Origin: a bacterium
Lineage (GTDB): Bacteria > Patescibacteriota > Minisyncoccia > UBA6257 > 02-FULL-45-10c
Length of the DNA stretch: 32,203 bases
NCBI GenBank assembly: GCA_030700025.1
Contig: JAUYKI010000009.1
Coordinates: 1-32,203, forward strand
Direction: 5' to 3'
The notes under the pieces were generated by a model. The model searched no databases. It was not told the origin of the DNA and was given only the letters and a program-made list of their open reading frames with translations. Each line of letters begins with the position of its first letter. The stretch's first letter is position 1. The translations under genes and the position numbers were made by a program. Below are positions 7,863-17,434 of the stretch, in pieces.

Positions 7863-8273
7863 ATGCCTACGCTTAGACAATTGTTAAAAAAAGGCAGATC
7901 GCCAAAAGTAGTTAAAACCAAAGCCCCGGCGCTGTTGCGTTATTTTAATTTTTTGAAAAATAAGCCGTTACGGACGCCATCGCCGTTCAAGCGAGGCGTT
8001 TGTTTAAAAGTTTTTACCACTACTCCGAAAAAGCCGAACTCGGCCTTGCGGAAAGTTGCTCGAGTCCGTTTAACTAACGGAATGGAAGTTACCGCTTATA
8101 TTCCGGGAGAAGGCCATAATTTGCAGGAACACTCGGTTGTAGTAATTCGCGGCGGCCGGGTTAAAGATTTGCCGGGCGTCCGTTATCATATTGTCAGGGG
8201 AGTGTTAGACACCACTGGCGTGGAAAGAAAACAACAGCGGAGCAAATACGGCGCGAAAAGACCGAAGAAATAA
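7863..8273 (+). CDS. rpsL: 30S ribosomal protein uS12
   Basis: [49 protein letters not shown]. Confidence 0.98.
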   Translation: MPTLRQLLKKGRSPKVVKTKAPALLRYFNFLKNKPLRTPSPFKRGVCLKVFTTTPKKPNSALRKVARVRLTNGMEVTAYIPGEGHNLQEHSVVVIRGGRVKDLPGVRYHIVRGVLDTTGVERKQQRSKYGAKRPKK

Positions 8274-8315
8274 AAAACTAAGAACTAAAAATCAATAGCT
8301 AATAATTGAAACGCG

Positions 8316-8436
8316 TCCCGTTAGAGACAACTAAATCAAATTATAATATGTTAATCAAAGTTCAAAATATAAAAATGTCGAATATAATTAAAACGGCCGA
8401 GCTACGGTCGCCTTTGGCAACCTGCCTCTAACGGGA
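8316..8436 (+). repeat. Family I TIR cassette (copy A) ending at the rpsG start codon
   Basis: tcccgttagag(a)ca..tgcctctaacggga; ~85-90% identical by eye to copies at 20280 and 21228. Confidence 0.9.
8348..8431 (+). CDS. Candidate leader peptide MLIKVQNIKMSNIIKTAELRSPLATCL
   Basis: Frame conserved in three cassettes without indels; TAA 4 nt before rpsG ATG. Confidence 0.4.
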   Translation: MLIKVQNIKMSNIIKTAELRSPLATCL

Positions 8437-8903
8437 TGAGAAAAAAAAGAAATTACACAAGAGAACATCGCCCAGATTATGTTTTTAACAATGTTATCAT
8501 TGGGCGGTTTATTAATTATTTAATGGAAGACGGTAAAAAGGCGGTGGCGGAGAGAGTTATGTATGACGCTTTGGAAGCGGTTAAAAAACAATCCGGCCAA
8601 AATCCTACCGAAGTTTTTGATAAAGCCATAACCAATGTTTCGCCGATGGTGGAAGTAGCGTCTAAAAGAGTTGGAGGCGCTAATTATCAGATTCCGCGAG
8701 AAGTCCGGCCAGCGAGAAGGTTTGTTTTAGCTTGCCGGTGGCTGATTGCCGCCGCCCGGTCTAAAAAGGGTAAAAATATGTCGGATCGGCTGGCGGAAGA
8801 AATTTTACTTGCTTCTAAAAACGAAGGCAACGCCATTAAAAAGAAATTAGACACTCATAGAATGGCGGAAGCGAATCGCGCCTTTGCTCACTTCGCGCGG
8901 TAA
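8436..8903 (+). CDS. rpsG: 30S ribosomal protein uS7
   Basis: uS7 family sequence incl. [12 protein letters not shown], downstream of rpsL. Confidence 0.98.
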   Translation: MRKKRNYTREHRPDYVFNNVIIGRFINYLMEDGKKAVAERVMYDALEAVKKQSGQNPTEVFDKAITNVSPMVEVASKRVGGANYQIPREVRPARRFVLACRWLIAAARSKKGKNMSDRLAEEILLASKNEGNAIKKKLDTHRMAEANRAFAHFAR

Positions 8904-8917
8904 AAGCAGAGATTATT

Positions 8918-11020
8918 ATGGCTAGAGAATACCCCATAGAAAAAGTGAGGGATATCGGAATTATCGCTCACATTGATGCCGGAAAAACTACGGTTTCCGA
9001 GAGGGTTCTTTTTTATACCGGCATTTCCCATAAAATCGGCGAAGTGCACGAAGGCGATACGGTTATGGATTGGATGGAGCAGGAAAGGGAGCGGGGCATT
9101 ACTATTACTGCCGCGGCCACTACTTGTTTTTGGGTTCCGACTTACCACAAGGGCGATAAGCAATTTGAACACCGCATTAACTTGATTGATACTCCGGGCC
9201 ACATTGATTTTACCGTTGAGGTAAAAAGATCATTGCGGGTGCTGGACGGCGCGGTGGTAGTTTTTGACGGCGTGGCCGGCGTGGAGCCGCAGTCGGAAAC
9301 CAATTGGCATTACGCGGACGAATACGGCGTTCCGCGAATTTGTTTTATTAATAAATTAGACCGCTTAGGCGCCAGTTTTGAAAATAGCTTGCAGGCCATT
9401 AAAGAGCGCTTGAATCCGAACGCGGTGGCAATCCAATTGCCGATCGGTATTGAAAGCGGATTTGAAGGCGTGATTGATCTTTTGAAAATGAAAGCTTACC
9501 ACTTTGAAGGAGAGCTGGGAGCTAAAATTATAGAAATAGAAATTCCGGAAAACTTAAAAGACGAGGCTAAAAAGTGGCGCCATGATTTAATAGAAAAAAT
9601 CGTGGAAAAAGACGATGAGCTGATGGCTTCTTATTTGGACGGCAAAGAGCCTTCCTTGGAAGATTTAAAGCGGGTTTTGCGGAAAGCTACCAGAGAAGTA
9701 ACTTTAATTCCGGTCTTAACCGGTTCGGCTTTGAAAAATAAAGGCGTGCAATTAATGCTGGACGCGGTAGTGGATTATTTGCCGTCGCCGATGGATTTGC
9801 CTCCGACCAAGGGCCACGACGTGAAAACCGGAGCGGAAATTTTTCGGGAGCCGAAAGATGACGCGCCGTTTTCCGGACTGGCTTTTAAAATCGCCGCCGA
9901 CCCGTTTGTCGGTTCGCTGACTTTCTTCCGGGTTTATTCCGGAACTTTAAAGCGCGGAAGTTATATTTATAATTCTACTAAAGATACCAATGAACGGGTT
10001 GGCCGGATGGTGCGAATGCATGCCAATCAGCGGGAAGAGGTGGAAGAAATTCCGGCCGGAGATTTGGGCGCCATCGTCGGTTTGAAAAATACCACTACCG
10101 GCGATACCTTGTGCGATCCGGAACAGCCGATTATTTTGGAAAAAATTATTTTTCCGGAACCGGTTATTTCTATCCGGATTGAGCCGAAAACAAAAGCTGA
10201 CCAGGAAAAAATGGGTATTGCCCTTCACCGGCTGGGCGAAGAAGACCCGACTTTCCGCGTGGCCGGCGATCCGGACACCGGCGAAACTATTATTTCCGGA
10301 ATGGGCGAATTGCACTTGGAAATTATCGTTGACCGCATGAAGCGGGAATTCGGCGTGGGTTCCAACGTCGGCCGACCGCAGGTAGCTTATAAAGAAACTG
10401 TCCGGCAGGAAGCGGAAGCGGAGGGAAAATATATCCGCCAGTCCGGCGGACGCGGACAATACGGCCATGTTTGGCTGAAGGTGGAGCCGATGGAACGCGG
10501 CGCCGGATTTGAATTTGTCAGCGCTATTAAGGGAGGAGTAATTCCGCAGGAATTTGTTCCGGCAACGGAAAAAGGCGTTAAAGAAGCCCTTTCTAAGGGC
10601 GTAGTGGCCGGTTATCCGGTAACTGACATCAAAGTTACGCTTTACGACGGCTCTTACCACGAAGTGGACTCTTCGGAATCGGCTTTCAAAATTGCCGGTT
10701 CCATGGCTTTTCAGGAAGGGGCCAAGCGCGCCCGGCCGGTTTTGCTCGAGCCGGTTATGAAAGTGCAGGTAATCGTGCCAACGGAATTCATGGGCGATAT
10801 TACCGGCGACATTAATTCCAAGCGCGGAAAAATTGAAGCCATGAATGACCGGATGAATGTAAAAATTATTGACGCAACAATTCCGCTTTCGGAAATGTTC
10901 GGTTACGCGACTAAGTTGCGTTCTATGACGCAGGGCAGGGGAAGTTTCAATATGGAATTTTCCAATTACGAAGAAGTGCCGAATAGCGTCGCGGAATTGA
11001 TTAAAGAAGGAAAAAAATAA
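8918..11020 (+). CDS. fusA: Elongation factor G
   Basis: [26 protein letters not shown], full-length 700 aa. Confidence 0.99.
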   Translation: MAREYPIEKVRDIGIIAHIDAGKTTVSERVLFYTGISHKIGEVHEGDTVMDWMEQERERGITITAAATTCFWVPTYHKGDKQFEHRINLIDTPGHIDFTVEVKRSLRVLDGAVVVFDGVAGVEPQSETNWHYADEYGVPRICFINKLDRLGASFENSLQAIKERLNPNAVAIQLPIGIESGFEGVIDLLKMKAYHFEGELGAKIIEIEIPENLKDEAKKWRHDLIEKIVEKDDELMASYLDGKEPSLEDLKRVLRKATREVTLIPVLTGSALKNKGVQLMLDAVVDYLPSPMDLPPTKGHDVKTGAEIFREPKDDAPFSGLAFKIAADPFVGSLTFFRVYSGTLKRGSYIYNSTKDTNERVGRMVRMHANQREEVEEIPAGDLGAIVGLKNTTTGDTLCDPEQPIILEKIIFPEPVISIRIEPKTKADQEKMGIALHRLGEEDPTFRVAGDPDTGETIISGMGELHLEIIVDRMKREFGVGSNVGRPQVAYKETVRQEAEAEGKYIRQSGGRGQYGHVWLKVEPMERGAGFEFVSAIKGGVIPQEFVPATEKGVKEALSKGVVAGYPVTDIKVTLYDGSYHEVDSSESAFKIAGSMAFQEGAKRARPVLLEPVMKVQVIVPTEFMGDITGDINSKRGKIEAMNDRMNVKIIDATIPLSEMFGYATKLRSMTQGRGSFNMEFSNYEEVPNSVAELIKEGKK

Positions 11021-11032
11021 ATTTTTAATCTC

Positions 11033-11154
11033 GGCTATATCTCTTTTCAGAAACAGAATAATCCGGCTCCAGCGGCCGGATTTTCTTCGCCCTCGGCGTA
11101 TTTTGTGGTCCAAGCAAAATACGCCTGCGGGATGTTCCTCAAAAAGATATAGCC
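11033..11154 (+). repeat. Family III structured repeat
   Basis: ggctatatctcttt..aaaaagatatagcc arms; inner aatccggc/gccggatt and gcgtattttg/caaaatacgc hairpins. Confidence 0.8.
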
Positions 11155-11189
11155 TTGGTTTGGTTGGGTTGCAGAAATATTGAACAAAA

Positions 11190-11216
11190 AACCCTCGTAT
11201 TGCGAGGGTTTTTGAT
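11190..11216 (+). terminator. Rho-independent terminator
   Basis: aaccctcg-tattg-cgagggtt then ttt. Confidence 0.75.
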
Positions 11217-11273
11217 TTTTGGTAGAAGATGATGTAAGATTCAATCGCCGATCTTTTAAAAAAGGAGGTCGTC

Positions 11274-11555
11274 ATGGGAGGAGTGAATAGGCTGACTGCT
11301 TATGAAATCTATGGCAATCCTAAGGATATTATTTGTGATGCCACCGGTCCTGACTCTAACGGAAAGTTTGTCGGTTGGATTACTCGCGGTCCCGGGCATA
11401 ACTATAAGCCGCTTCTTAACTCCGAGCCGATATTTAATTCCCGCAAAGAAGCTATTTTGTACATGAAAGAATTGGTTGAAGCCGTAAGGAAATTTATAGC
11501 TGAAGAACTAAAAGAAAAGAAAGACCCGCTAAGCCTTATTTACTCAAAAAAATAA
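11274..11555 (+). CDS. Hypothetical protein
   Basis: Strong SD aaaggaggt; terminator follows. Confidence 0.7.
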   Translation: MGGVNRLTAYEIYGNPKDIICDATGPDSNGKFVGWITRGPGHNYKPLLNSEPIFNSRKEAILYMKELVEAVRKFIAEELKEKKDPLSLIYSKK

Positions 11556-11580
11556 ACCACCGCAAAACGGTGGTTTTAAA
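11556..11580 (+). terminator. Rho-independent terminator
   Basis: aaccaccg-caaaa-cggtggtt. Confidence 0.7.
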
Positions 11581-11591
11581 TTTGGGAAAAC

Positions 11592-12029
11592 TTAATAGTT
11601 TTTCAGGATAAACGCGCTGACTGCGGCAGTGCCCATACATACAACAACTCCAACCGGGAGACTGTTAGTGCCTGCGCCAATCAACGCCCCGATACATATT
11701 CCCATACTTATACAGAGAAAGGTTCCGTTGCGGGCCTCCTGCTCGCGGGTTTGGTGAGGCTGTAAGTAGAGCCACATTGAGCACCCCAGCAGAAAGATCA
11801 GGAAAAATCCGATTCCTAAGTAAAGTCTTTCTTGGGGGCTGGTTCCAATGGCTGGATTATGGAGGGCGTTGGCCCAGCCATCTATCCAGACCATAGAAAA
11901 TAGCCAAATGCCCAAAAGCATCACTGCTAACAGCAAAAATGCCGACCAGTTAGAGCCGGTGCGGATAACGCGGAAGTACAAATAACCAGCTAGTCCAAAG
12001 CAGGCAAGCATTCCCAGGAATGTCAGCAT
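11592..12029 (-). CDS. Multi-pass membrane protein, unknown function
   Basis: SD gggagg upstream on minus strand, multiple hydrophobic segments. Confidence 0.7.
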   Translation of the reverse strand: MLTFLGMLACFGLAGYLYFRVIRTGSNWSAFLLLAVMLLGIWLFSMVWIDGWANALHNPAIGTSPQERLYLGIGFFLIFLLGCSMWLYLQPHQTREQEARNGTFLCISMGICIGALIGAGTNSLPVGVVVCMGTAAVSAFILKNY

Positions 12030-12104
12030 GGTTTCCTCCCTTTGAGCCGTTTAAACAACTTTGAATATACTAGCAGAAAACTAAAGATTTGTCAAATGAT
12101 TTAC

Positions 12105-12133
12105 TTGACATCTCGCGCATTTGGGTTTATACT
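12105..12133 (+). promoter_or_regulatory. Promoter TTGACA-N17-TATACT
   Basis: -35 12105-12110, -10 12128-12133. Confidence 0.75.
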
Positions 12134-12171
12134 ACATTCGTTCATTAAAAATGTGGAAAAAGGAGATCTGA

Positions 12172-12552
12172 ATGGGCGCAATAACGGCGCAGAAACTGAC
12201 GAAGCGGACAAAAGCCAAGCTGATGAAAATGGGCATTTACACCCATGCCGGGGGCTTTGGTTATGACCCGATTATGGCAATGGGATCTCGTACGGCAGTG
12301 ATGGCGATTTGGTACGAATCCGAGGAGCCGACCGCGGAAGAGCTGGTTTTACTGAAAGAGATTTATCAGGGGCGGGTTACGAAGTGGTATCCGGACGTTG
12401 ATAAAAATTTTTTGGCCATGAGCGCCAATACGACTACTTTAAAGAAAGAAAATGGCGTGTGGACTTATCGGCGGATGACCTGGCGCGAAGGACCAACGTG
12501 GAGCCAAAAATCCGGAACTCTCCAAGAAATCCGAGTCGAAGGGAGGTTCTAA
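12172..12552 (+). CDS. Hypothetical protein
   Basis: SD aaaaggag, promoter upstream. Confidence 0.75.
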   Translation: MGAITAQKLTKRTKAKLMKMGIYTHAGGFGYDPIMAMGSRTAVMAIWYESEEPTAEELVLLKEIYQGRVTKWYPDVDKNFLAMSANTTTLKKENGVWTYRRMTWREGPTWSQKSGTLQEIRVEGRF

Positions 12553-12553
12553 A

Positions 12554-12754
12554 ATGGTCAATTTTCGAAAGACCAGTGATGGATGGGAAGTTCAGGTGGG
12601 TCCTGCTTCGGACGTTCTGACGGTCGTTGGCTATATTGATAAGGAAGGATTTTTTACCGGTTCGCTTGTCTTGAAGAAGTTTATCCGGATGAGCGTGGCT
12701 GATCTTAAAATAATTATGGACAGAACCGACGAATTTATCCGAACCAAAAATTAA
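12554..12754 (+). CDS. Hypothetical protein
   Basis: SD gggaggt, 1 nt after upstream stop, terminator downstream. Confidence 0.7.
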   Translation: MVNFRKTSDGWEVQVGPASDVLTVVGYIDKEGFFTGSLVLKKFIRMSVADLKIIMDRTDEFIRTKN

Positions 12755-12760
12755 AAAGTA

Positions 12761-12786
12761 AACCCTCTCAATGAGAGGGTTTTTTG
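12761..12786 (+). terminator. Rho-independent terminator
   Basis: aaccctctc-aat-gagagggtt then ttttt. Confidence 0.85.
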
Positions 12787-12950
12787 TTGGAAGGATTAGG
12801 GGGTCCGAGAACCAGCATCATGAGCGCGGTAAAGAAAATATATATAACCAGAAAGAACGCCACGTTCTTGGGCATTCCGGCGACCAGATAGATGACTAGA
12901 ACAATCCCGGCCAGGAGCGCTGAAAAAACAATTTTCAGCAGAGTTTTCAT
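12768..12950 (-). CDS. Small membrane protein (60 aa)
   Basis: MKTLLKIVFSALLAGIVLVIYLVAG..; G8 tract 6 nt upstream of ATG. Confidence 0.55.
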   Translation of the reverse strand: MKTLLKIVFSALLAGIVLVIYLVAGMPKNVAFFLVIYIFFTALMMLVLGPPNPSNKKPSH

Positions 12951-13031
12951 ACTTAACCCCCCCCATGTGTAAATAACTGCCTATAGTGTAACGCAAAAAT
13001 AAAAAATCCGCCAGAGGTTAAGCTCGGCGGA

Positions 13032-13655
13032 TTATTTCCAGAATCCGGGGCCGATGCGGAGAGAATAGTCTAAGAACATTCTTACTGTCGGAGCCAGAAC
13101 CGCGTGCGCCAGAGCCAGGTAATATATACTGCCTCCTTTTAAGAAGAAGCGCGCGGATAACGCGCCTCCTATAAAGGTAACCGCCATCAAAACGGGATTG
13201 GGAAAGTGCAGGGCCGCGAAAAGTAATCCAACTCCCCAGGCGGTTTTGGCAGAACTGCCGGTTAAAGCTTTTAATCGGTTGGCAAAATAGCCATTAGCGC
13301 AAACTTGCTGGAAAAGCGCCCAGGGCAGATAAAATAGGATTTTTTTTCCGTATTTTAGCCAAAAATCGGTTTGCACCAGATTGCCGATTAAATTGGGATT
13401 AACCAAAAGAGCTATTAAATATATCAGCCACCAAAAGGCAATAAAAATCATCAGCATGGAGCCGTTCGTTGCCGGATCAGATTTTTTACCCAGTAATCCC
13501 AGAGTCGCTAGGTTGTTTCCGCGCAAACGCCAGCTGACGAAAACCAGCAGTAATATAGGAATTGCTAAATATTGAAAGTCTCGCCAAATCCAAATTTGGC
13601 CCATGATTAGAAAGAAGACAACCGATAGCTCTAGAGCTATGCCGGATTTATTCAT
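13032..13655 (-). CDS. CPBP/Abi-like intramembrane protein, degenerate catalytic motif
   Basis: WALFQQVCANGYFANRL, LLFAALHFPNPVLMAVTFIGGALSARFF, YYLALAHA; SD ggagg upstream. Confidence 0.65.
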   Translation of the reverse strand: MNKSGIALELSVVFFLIMGQIWIWRDFQYLAIPILLLVFVSWRLRGNNLATLGLLGKKSDPATNGSMLMIFIAFWWLIYLIALLVNPNLIGNLVQTDFWLKYGKKILFYLPWALFQQVCANGYFANRLKALTGSSAKTAWGVGLLFAALHFPNPVLMAVTFIGGALSARFFLKGGSIYYLALAHAVLAPTVRMFLDYSLRIGPGFWK

Positions 13656-13775
13656 GCGCCCTCCGTTGTTAAGAAACTACTTATAGGGTAAATCTTAGGA
13701 CGGAGTTTGGCAACGCCCCTTGTAAAAATCAGTTTTTAGTTTAAGATATATTTGCTGTTTAAAAATTCAAAAAGA

Positions 13776-13803
13776 CCCCCTACATAACAAGTTATGTAGG
13801 GGG
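13776..13803 (+). promoter_or_regulatory. Perfect 13-bp hairpin in the 5'UTR
   Basis: ccccctacataac-aa-gttatgtaggggg, 12 nt before ATG 13816. Confidence 0.7.
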
Positions 13804-13815
13804 CAAGGACACAAA

Positions 13816-14358
13816 ATGAAACTTCAGGAAGACGGGTTTGTGATGACTATGGCTTATCCGGATTTTTTGTATCGTCCGCATGGCAGAGTTAATCTTTGCC
13901 CGTTGTTCTGGCGGTTTCTGATTATGACGTTTATTGCCCGGCCGGCGTTGATATTGGTGTTTACTCCGATTTTGAACATTATCGGATTTCTGTTTACCGC
14001 AGAATATTATATTCCCAGTTGGAAAGAATGCGATATAGAGCATAAAAAATATAAGCGGTGGTTGGAGGTTCGGGGCATGAGAATTGTGCCAGCGGTGGTG
14101 TTGATGATTGTTGGAATTGCCTGGTTATTGATTGATTTATTAATTCAGGCTGTTTCGGGTATGTCGGCTGGACAATGGATAGTAATCGGACTGGTAGCGC
14201 TGTTTGAGCTGGTGTTGTATTTCGGCTTTTCTGATTTTGACCCCGGTTCCGATAAAGCAAAAAGCCACCCAGTTCGGGAAACGCTGTCTTTAGCTCGCGC
14301 CTTTGTTTCCGCAAAATACCAGAAAGTCTGCCCGGTAGTAGAATTAATTAAAAAGTAA
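13816..14358 (+). CDS. Membrane protein, unknown function
   Basis: Several hydrophobic segments, terminator downstream. Confidence 0.75.
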   Translation: MKLQEDGFVMTMAYPDFLYRPHGRVNLCPLFWRFLIMTFIARPALILVFTPILNIIGFLFTAEYYIPSWKECDIEHKKYKRWLEVRGMRIVPAVVLMIVGIAWLLIDLLIQAVSGMSAGQWIVIGLVALFELVLYFGFSDFDPGSDKAKSHPVRETLSLARAFVSAKYQKVCPVVELIKK

Positions 14359-14382
14359 TCCGCTTATGGCGGATTTTTTATT
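14358..14382 (+). terminator. Rho-independent terminator
   Basis: aatccgc-ttat-ggcggatttttta. Confidence 0.75.
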
Positions 14383-14397
14383 CACACCCACCCCCTA

Positions 14398-14427
14398 TTG
14401 ACAGTTTTTAATGTTTTCTTATATACT
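14398..14427 (+). promoter_or_regulatory. tuf promoter TTGACA-N18-TATACT
   Basis: -35 14398-14403, -10 14422-14427. Confidence 0.75.
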
Positions 14428-14465
14428 CGTTATATTGTCGAAATTAATATTAATCATCTAAAAGT

Positions 14466-15665
14466 ATGGCAGAAAAAGCTAAATTCGAGCGGACAAAACC
14501 GCACGTAAATGTCGGTACAATCGGACACGTTGACCACGGCAAAACTACTTTGACCGCGGCTATTACGCACGTCCTTTTCTTAAAAGGTTGGGCTAAAAAA
14601 GAGGAAGGCATTGATCAAATTGACAACGCCCCTGAAGAAAAAGCCCGTGGTATTACAATTGCTTTGCACCACTCGGAATATGAATCCGAGAAGCGCCACT
14701 ACGCGCACATTGACGCGCCTGGCCACGCCGACTACATCAAAAACATGATTACCGGCGCCGCCCAGATGGATGGCGCGGTATTGGTAGTTTCCGCGGCTGA
14801 CGGCCCGATGCCTCAAACCCGGGAACACATCTTGCTTGCCCGTCAGGTAGGCGTGCCGGCTTTGGTGGTTTTCTTAAACAAAGTGGACATGGTGGATGAC
14901 CCTGAATTAATTGACTTAGTTGAATCCGAAGTCCGGGAACTTTTAAAGAAATACGACTTCCCAGGCGACACCACTCCGATTATCCGCGGTTCCGCCTTAA
15001 AAGCATTAGTTGTTAAATCCGCTGATGACGCCGATGCCAAACCAATTTTGGACTTGATCAAGGCCTTAGACGAATTTATTCCAGAACCAGTCCGCGATAT
15101 CAGCAAGCCCTTCTTGATGCCAGTAGAAGACATCTTTTCTATTGAAGGCCGCGGTACGGTGGTAACCGGCAGAATAGAAAGAGGACTAGTTAAAATTAAC
15201 GAAGAAATTGAAGTTATCGGTTTGAAGCCGACTTTTAAAACTGTTGTTACCGGCATTGAAATGTTCAACAAGCTGTTGGACGAAGGGCAAGCCGGCGATA
15301 ACGTTGGTATTTTGCTCCGCGGTTTAAAAAAAGAAGACGTAGAGCGCGGACAAGTTTTGGCCAAGCCGGGCAGCGTAACTCCGCACACCGAATTTTCCAC
15401 TGAGGTTTACGTGCTTAGCAAGGAGGAAGGCGGACGGCACACCCCATTCTTTGCCGGATACAAACCGCAGTTCTATATCCGCACTACTGATGTTACCGGC
15501 GAGGTAACTTTGCCGGCGGGCGTAGAAATGGTTATGCCTGGCGACACGATTTCCGTCACCGTTAAATTAATTGCTCCTGTGGCCCTTGAAGAAAAACAGC
15601 GCTTTGCTATCCGAGAAGGAGGCAAGACTGTGGGCGCGGGGGTAGTCACCAAGATTCTTAAATAG
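14466..15665 (+). CDS. tuf: Elongation factor Tu
   Basis: [38 protein letters not shown]. Confidence 0.99.
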   Translation: MAEKAKFERTKPHVNVGTIGHVDHGKTTLTAAITHVLFLKGWAKKEEGIDQIDNAPEEKARGITIALHHSEYESEKRHYAHIDAPGHADYIKNMITGAAQMDGAVLVVSAADGPMPQTREHILLARQVGVPALVVFLNKVDMVDDPELIDLVESEVRELLKKYDFPGDTTPIIRGSALKALVVKSADDADAKPILDLIKALDEFIPEPVRDISKPFLMPVEDIFSIEGRGTVVTGRIERGLVKINEEIEVIGLKPTFKTVVTGIEMFNKLLDEGQAGDNVGILLRGLKKEDVERGQVLAKPGSVTPHTEFSTEVYVLSKEEGGRHTPFFAGYKPQFYIRTTDVTGEVTLPAGVEMVMPGDTISVTVKLIAPVALEEKQRFAIREGGKTVGAGVVTKILK

Positions 15666-15700
15666 AATCTTGTTTGCCCGCCATGAGCGGGGAAATAGCA

Positions 15701-16027
15701 ATGGCAAAACAAGACGTTGAAAAAGAAAAATTGCGGTTAAAGGTTAAGGCCTATGACCATAAGCTGATCGACAGCTCTTGCCGGCAAATTATTGATGCCG
15801 CGAAGCGCCGAGATGCTGATGTTCTGGGACCGATACCTTTACCAACCGAGATTCATCGCTACACGGTTAACCGGTCAACTTTCGTGCATAAGGACTCCCG
15901 AGAACAGTTTGAGCTCCGGGTGCACAAAAGACTGATTGAGATTTTAAATCCGAGCCAAGCGATTGTAGAATCTTTATCTGGTTTAAATTTACCTGCAGGG
16001 GTTGATGTAGAAATCAAAATGGTGTAA
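15701..16027 (+). CDS. rpsJ: 30S ribosomal protein uS10
   Basis: [55 protein letters not shown]. Confidence 0.97.
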   Translation: MAKQDVEKEKLRLKVKAYDHKLIDSSCRQIIDAAKRRDADVLGPIPLPTEIHRYTVNRSTFVHKDSREQFELRVHKRLIEILNPSQAIVESLSGLNLPAGVDVEIKMV

Positions 16028-16044
16028 CATCAACTACCATAAGG

Positions 16045-16098
16045 CCTAAGTCAAAGACAACAAAAATCGTCCTGCTTAGGTGGGACGATTTTTGTTGT
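16045..16098 (+). promoter_or_regulatory. rpsJ-rplC spacer hairpin with possible pseudoknot
   Basis: acaacaaaaatcgtcc (16057-16072)/ggacgatttttgttgt (16083-16098); loop cttagg complementary to cctaag 16045-16050. Confidence 0.65.
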
Positions 16099-16119
16099 AT
16101 TTGAGAAGATATAAAGTAT

Positions 16120-16545
16120 ATGGAAAAAATTTCCGGAATAAAATTGAAAATGACGCAAATTTGGAAAGGCAACGACGTGGTGCCGGTTTCGGTTATAAAA
16201 ATTTCCAAAAAAGAAAATTTAGATTTTTTTAAGGAAGGCGATTTGGTGAAAATTACCGGCGTTACCAAGGGCCACGGTTTTCAAGGCGTAGTTAAGCGGT
16301 ATAGTTTTGCCGGCGGTCCGAAAACCCACGGCCAGAAAAACCGTTACCGAGCTCCCGGTTCCATCGGCGCCACCGCTCCTCAGCGGGTTGTTCCGGGAAT
16401 GCGGATGGCCGGCCGAATGGGCGCGGATAACAAAACCATCCGGAACTTAAAAGTAGTTCAGATTGATATGGAGGCCAGTACGCTATTGGTGCGCGGTTCC
16501 GTTCCGGGAAATAACCGGGGTAAATTGGTTATTCAAAAAGCATAA
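16120..16545 (+). CDS. rplC: 50S ribosomal protein uL3 (short)
   Basis: KITGVTKGHGFQGVVKR..GSIGATAPQRVVPGMRMAGRMG. Confidence 0.97.
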   Translation: MEKISGIKLKMTQIWKGNDVVPVSVIKISKKENLDFFKEGDLVKITGVTKGHGFQGVVKRYSFAGGPKTHGQKNRYRAPGSIGATAPQRVVPGMRMAGRMGADNKTIRNLKVVQIDMEASTLLVRGSVPGNNRGKLVIQKA

Positions 16546-16547
16546 AT

Positions 16548-17162
16548 ATGATCAAAGTAAAAGTTTACAATTCAAACGGCGAAGCTTCCGGAGAAATGGA
16601 TTTTCCGAAAGTTTTGGAAACCGCCTGGAATCCGTCTTTGGTGCACCAGGTTGTTAACGCGCTTTTGGCGAATCGGCGCAAGCCCGTTGCTCATACTAAA
16701 GGAAGGGGCGATGTGCGGGGGGGCGGAAAAAAGCCTTGGAAGCAAAAGGGCACCGGCCGGTCTCGGCACGGCTCTATCCGATCGCCATTATGGAAGGGCG
16801 GCGGCGTTACCTTTGGCCCAAGCAATGAAAAGATTTATACCCAAAAGATTAATAAACAGATGGCTAAAAAGGCATTTTTAAGCGTGTTATCTAAAAAGGC
16901 TTCCGAGGGGGAGGTGAAGGTTTTTGAGTCATTTGAATTGGCTAATCACAAAACTAAATCTTTGGCAGCGGTATTAAGAAAAGTTATCAGCCATCACTCG
17001 GCGGCCTTAGTGGCTCCGGCGAAAAATAAAAACTTGGCGATGGCTTCCAGGAACTTAGCCCGCGTTACTTATCTTCCGCTGAATAATTTAAGCGTTCACG
17101 ATCTTTTGAACAACAAAGAAGTATTATTTGAAAGAAGCGTTTTAGAAAATTATGGTAAATAA
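16548..17162 (+). CDS. rplD: 50S ribosomal protein uL4
   Basis: uL4 core KPWKQKGTGRSRHGSIRSPLWKGGGVTFGP. Confidence 0.98.
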   Translation: MIKVKVYNSNGEASGEMDFPKVLETAWNPSLVHQVVNALLANRRKPVAHTKGRGDVRGGGKKPWKQKGTGRSRHGSIRSPLWKGGGVTFGPSNEKIYTQKINKQMAKKAFLSVLSKKASEGEVKVFESFELANHKTKSLAAVLRKVISHHSAALVAPAKNKNLAMASRNLARVTYLPLNNLSVHDLLNNKEVLFERSVLENYGK

Positions 17163-17433
17163 ATTTTTAGTAAAAAATCCGATTATTTCAGAAAAGGCCA
17201 TGTTCTTGGGCAAGGACCGGAAGTATGTTTTTTTGGTTGATCGAAAAGCCACGGTATCGGAAGTTAAAAAAATTATTGAATCTAACTATAACGTAAAAGT
17301 GATAAAAACCAATTCCATAAATGTTCATGGCAAGACCAAACGGCTGGGAGCGATTTCCGGCCAGATGGCGGGCTATAAGAAAATTATCGTCACATTGCAG
17401 GAAGGCCAAAAATTAGATATACTACCGCAATAA
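17152..17433 (+). CDS. rplW: 50S ribosomal protein uL23
   Basis: NPIISEKAMFLGKDRKYVFLVDRKATVSEVKKIIESNYNVKV. Confidence 0.97.
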   Translation: MVNKFLVKNPIISEKAMFLGKDRKYVFLVDRKATVSEVKKIIESNYNVKVIKTNSINVHGKTKRLGAISGQMAGYKKIIVTLQEGQKLDILPQ

Positions 17434-17434
17434 T

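Noticed and set aside
9947-11275. 442-aa minus-strand ORF
   Set aside because: Antisense to fusA, composition reflects complementary codons (F/H/R rich), runs through a repeat; spurious.
14843-15400. 185-aa minus-strand ORF
   Set aside because: Antisense to tuf, low-complexity Ser/Thr/Ile composition, no SD.
17152-17162. rplD-rplW overlap as unusual
   Set aside because: Short overlaps are common in compact ribosomal operons.
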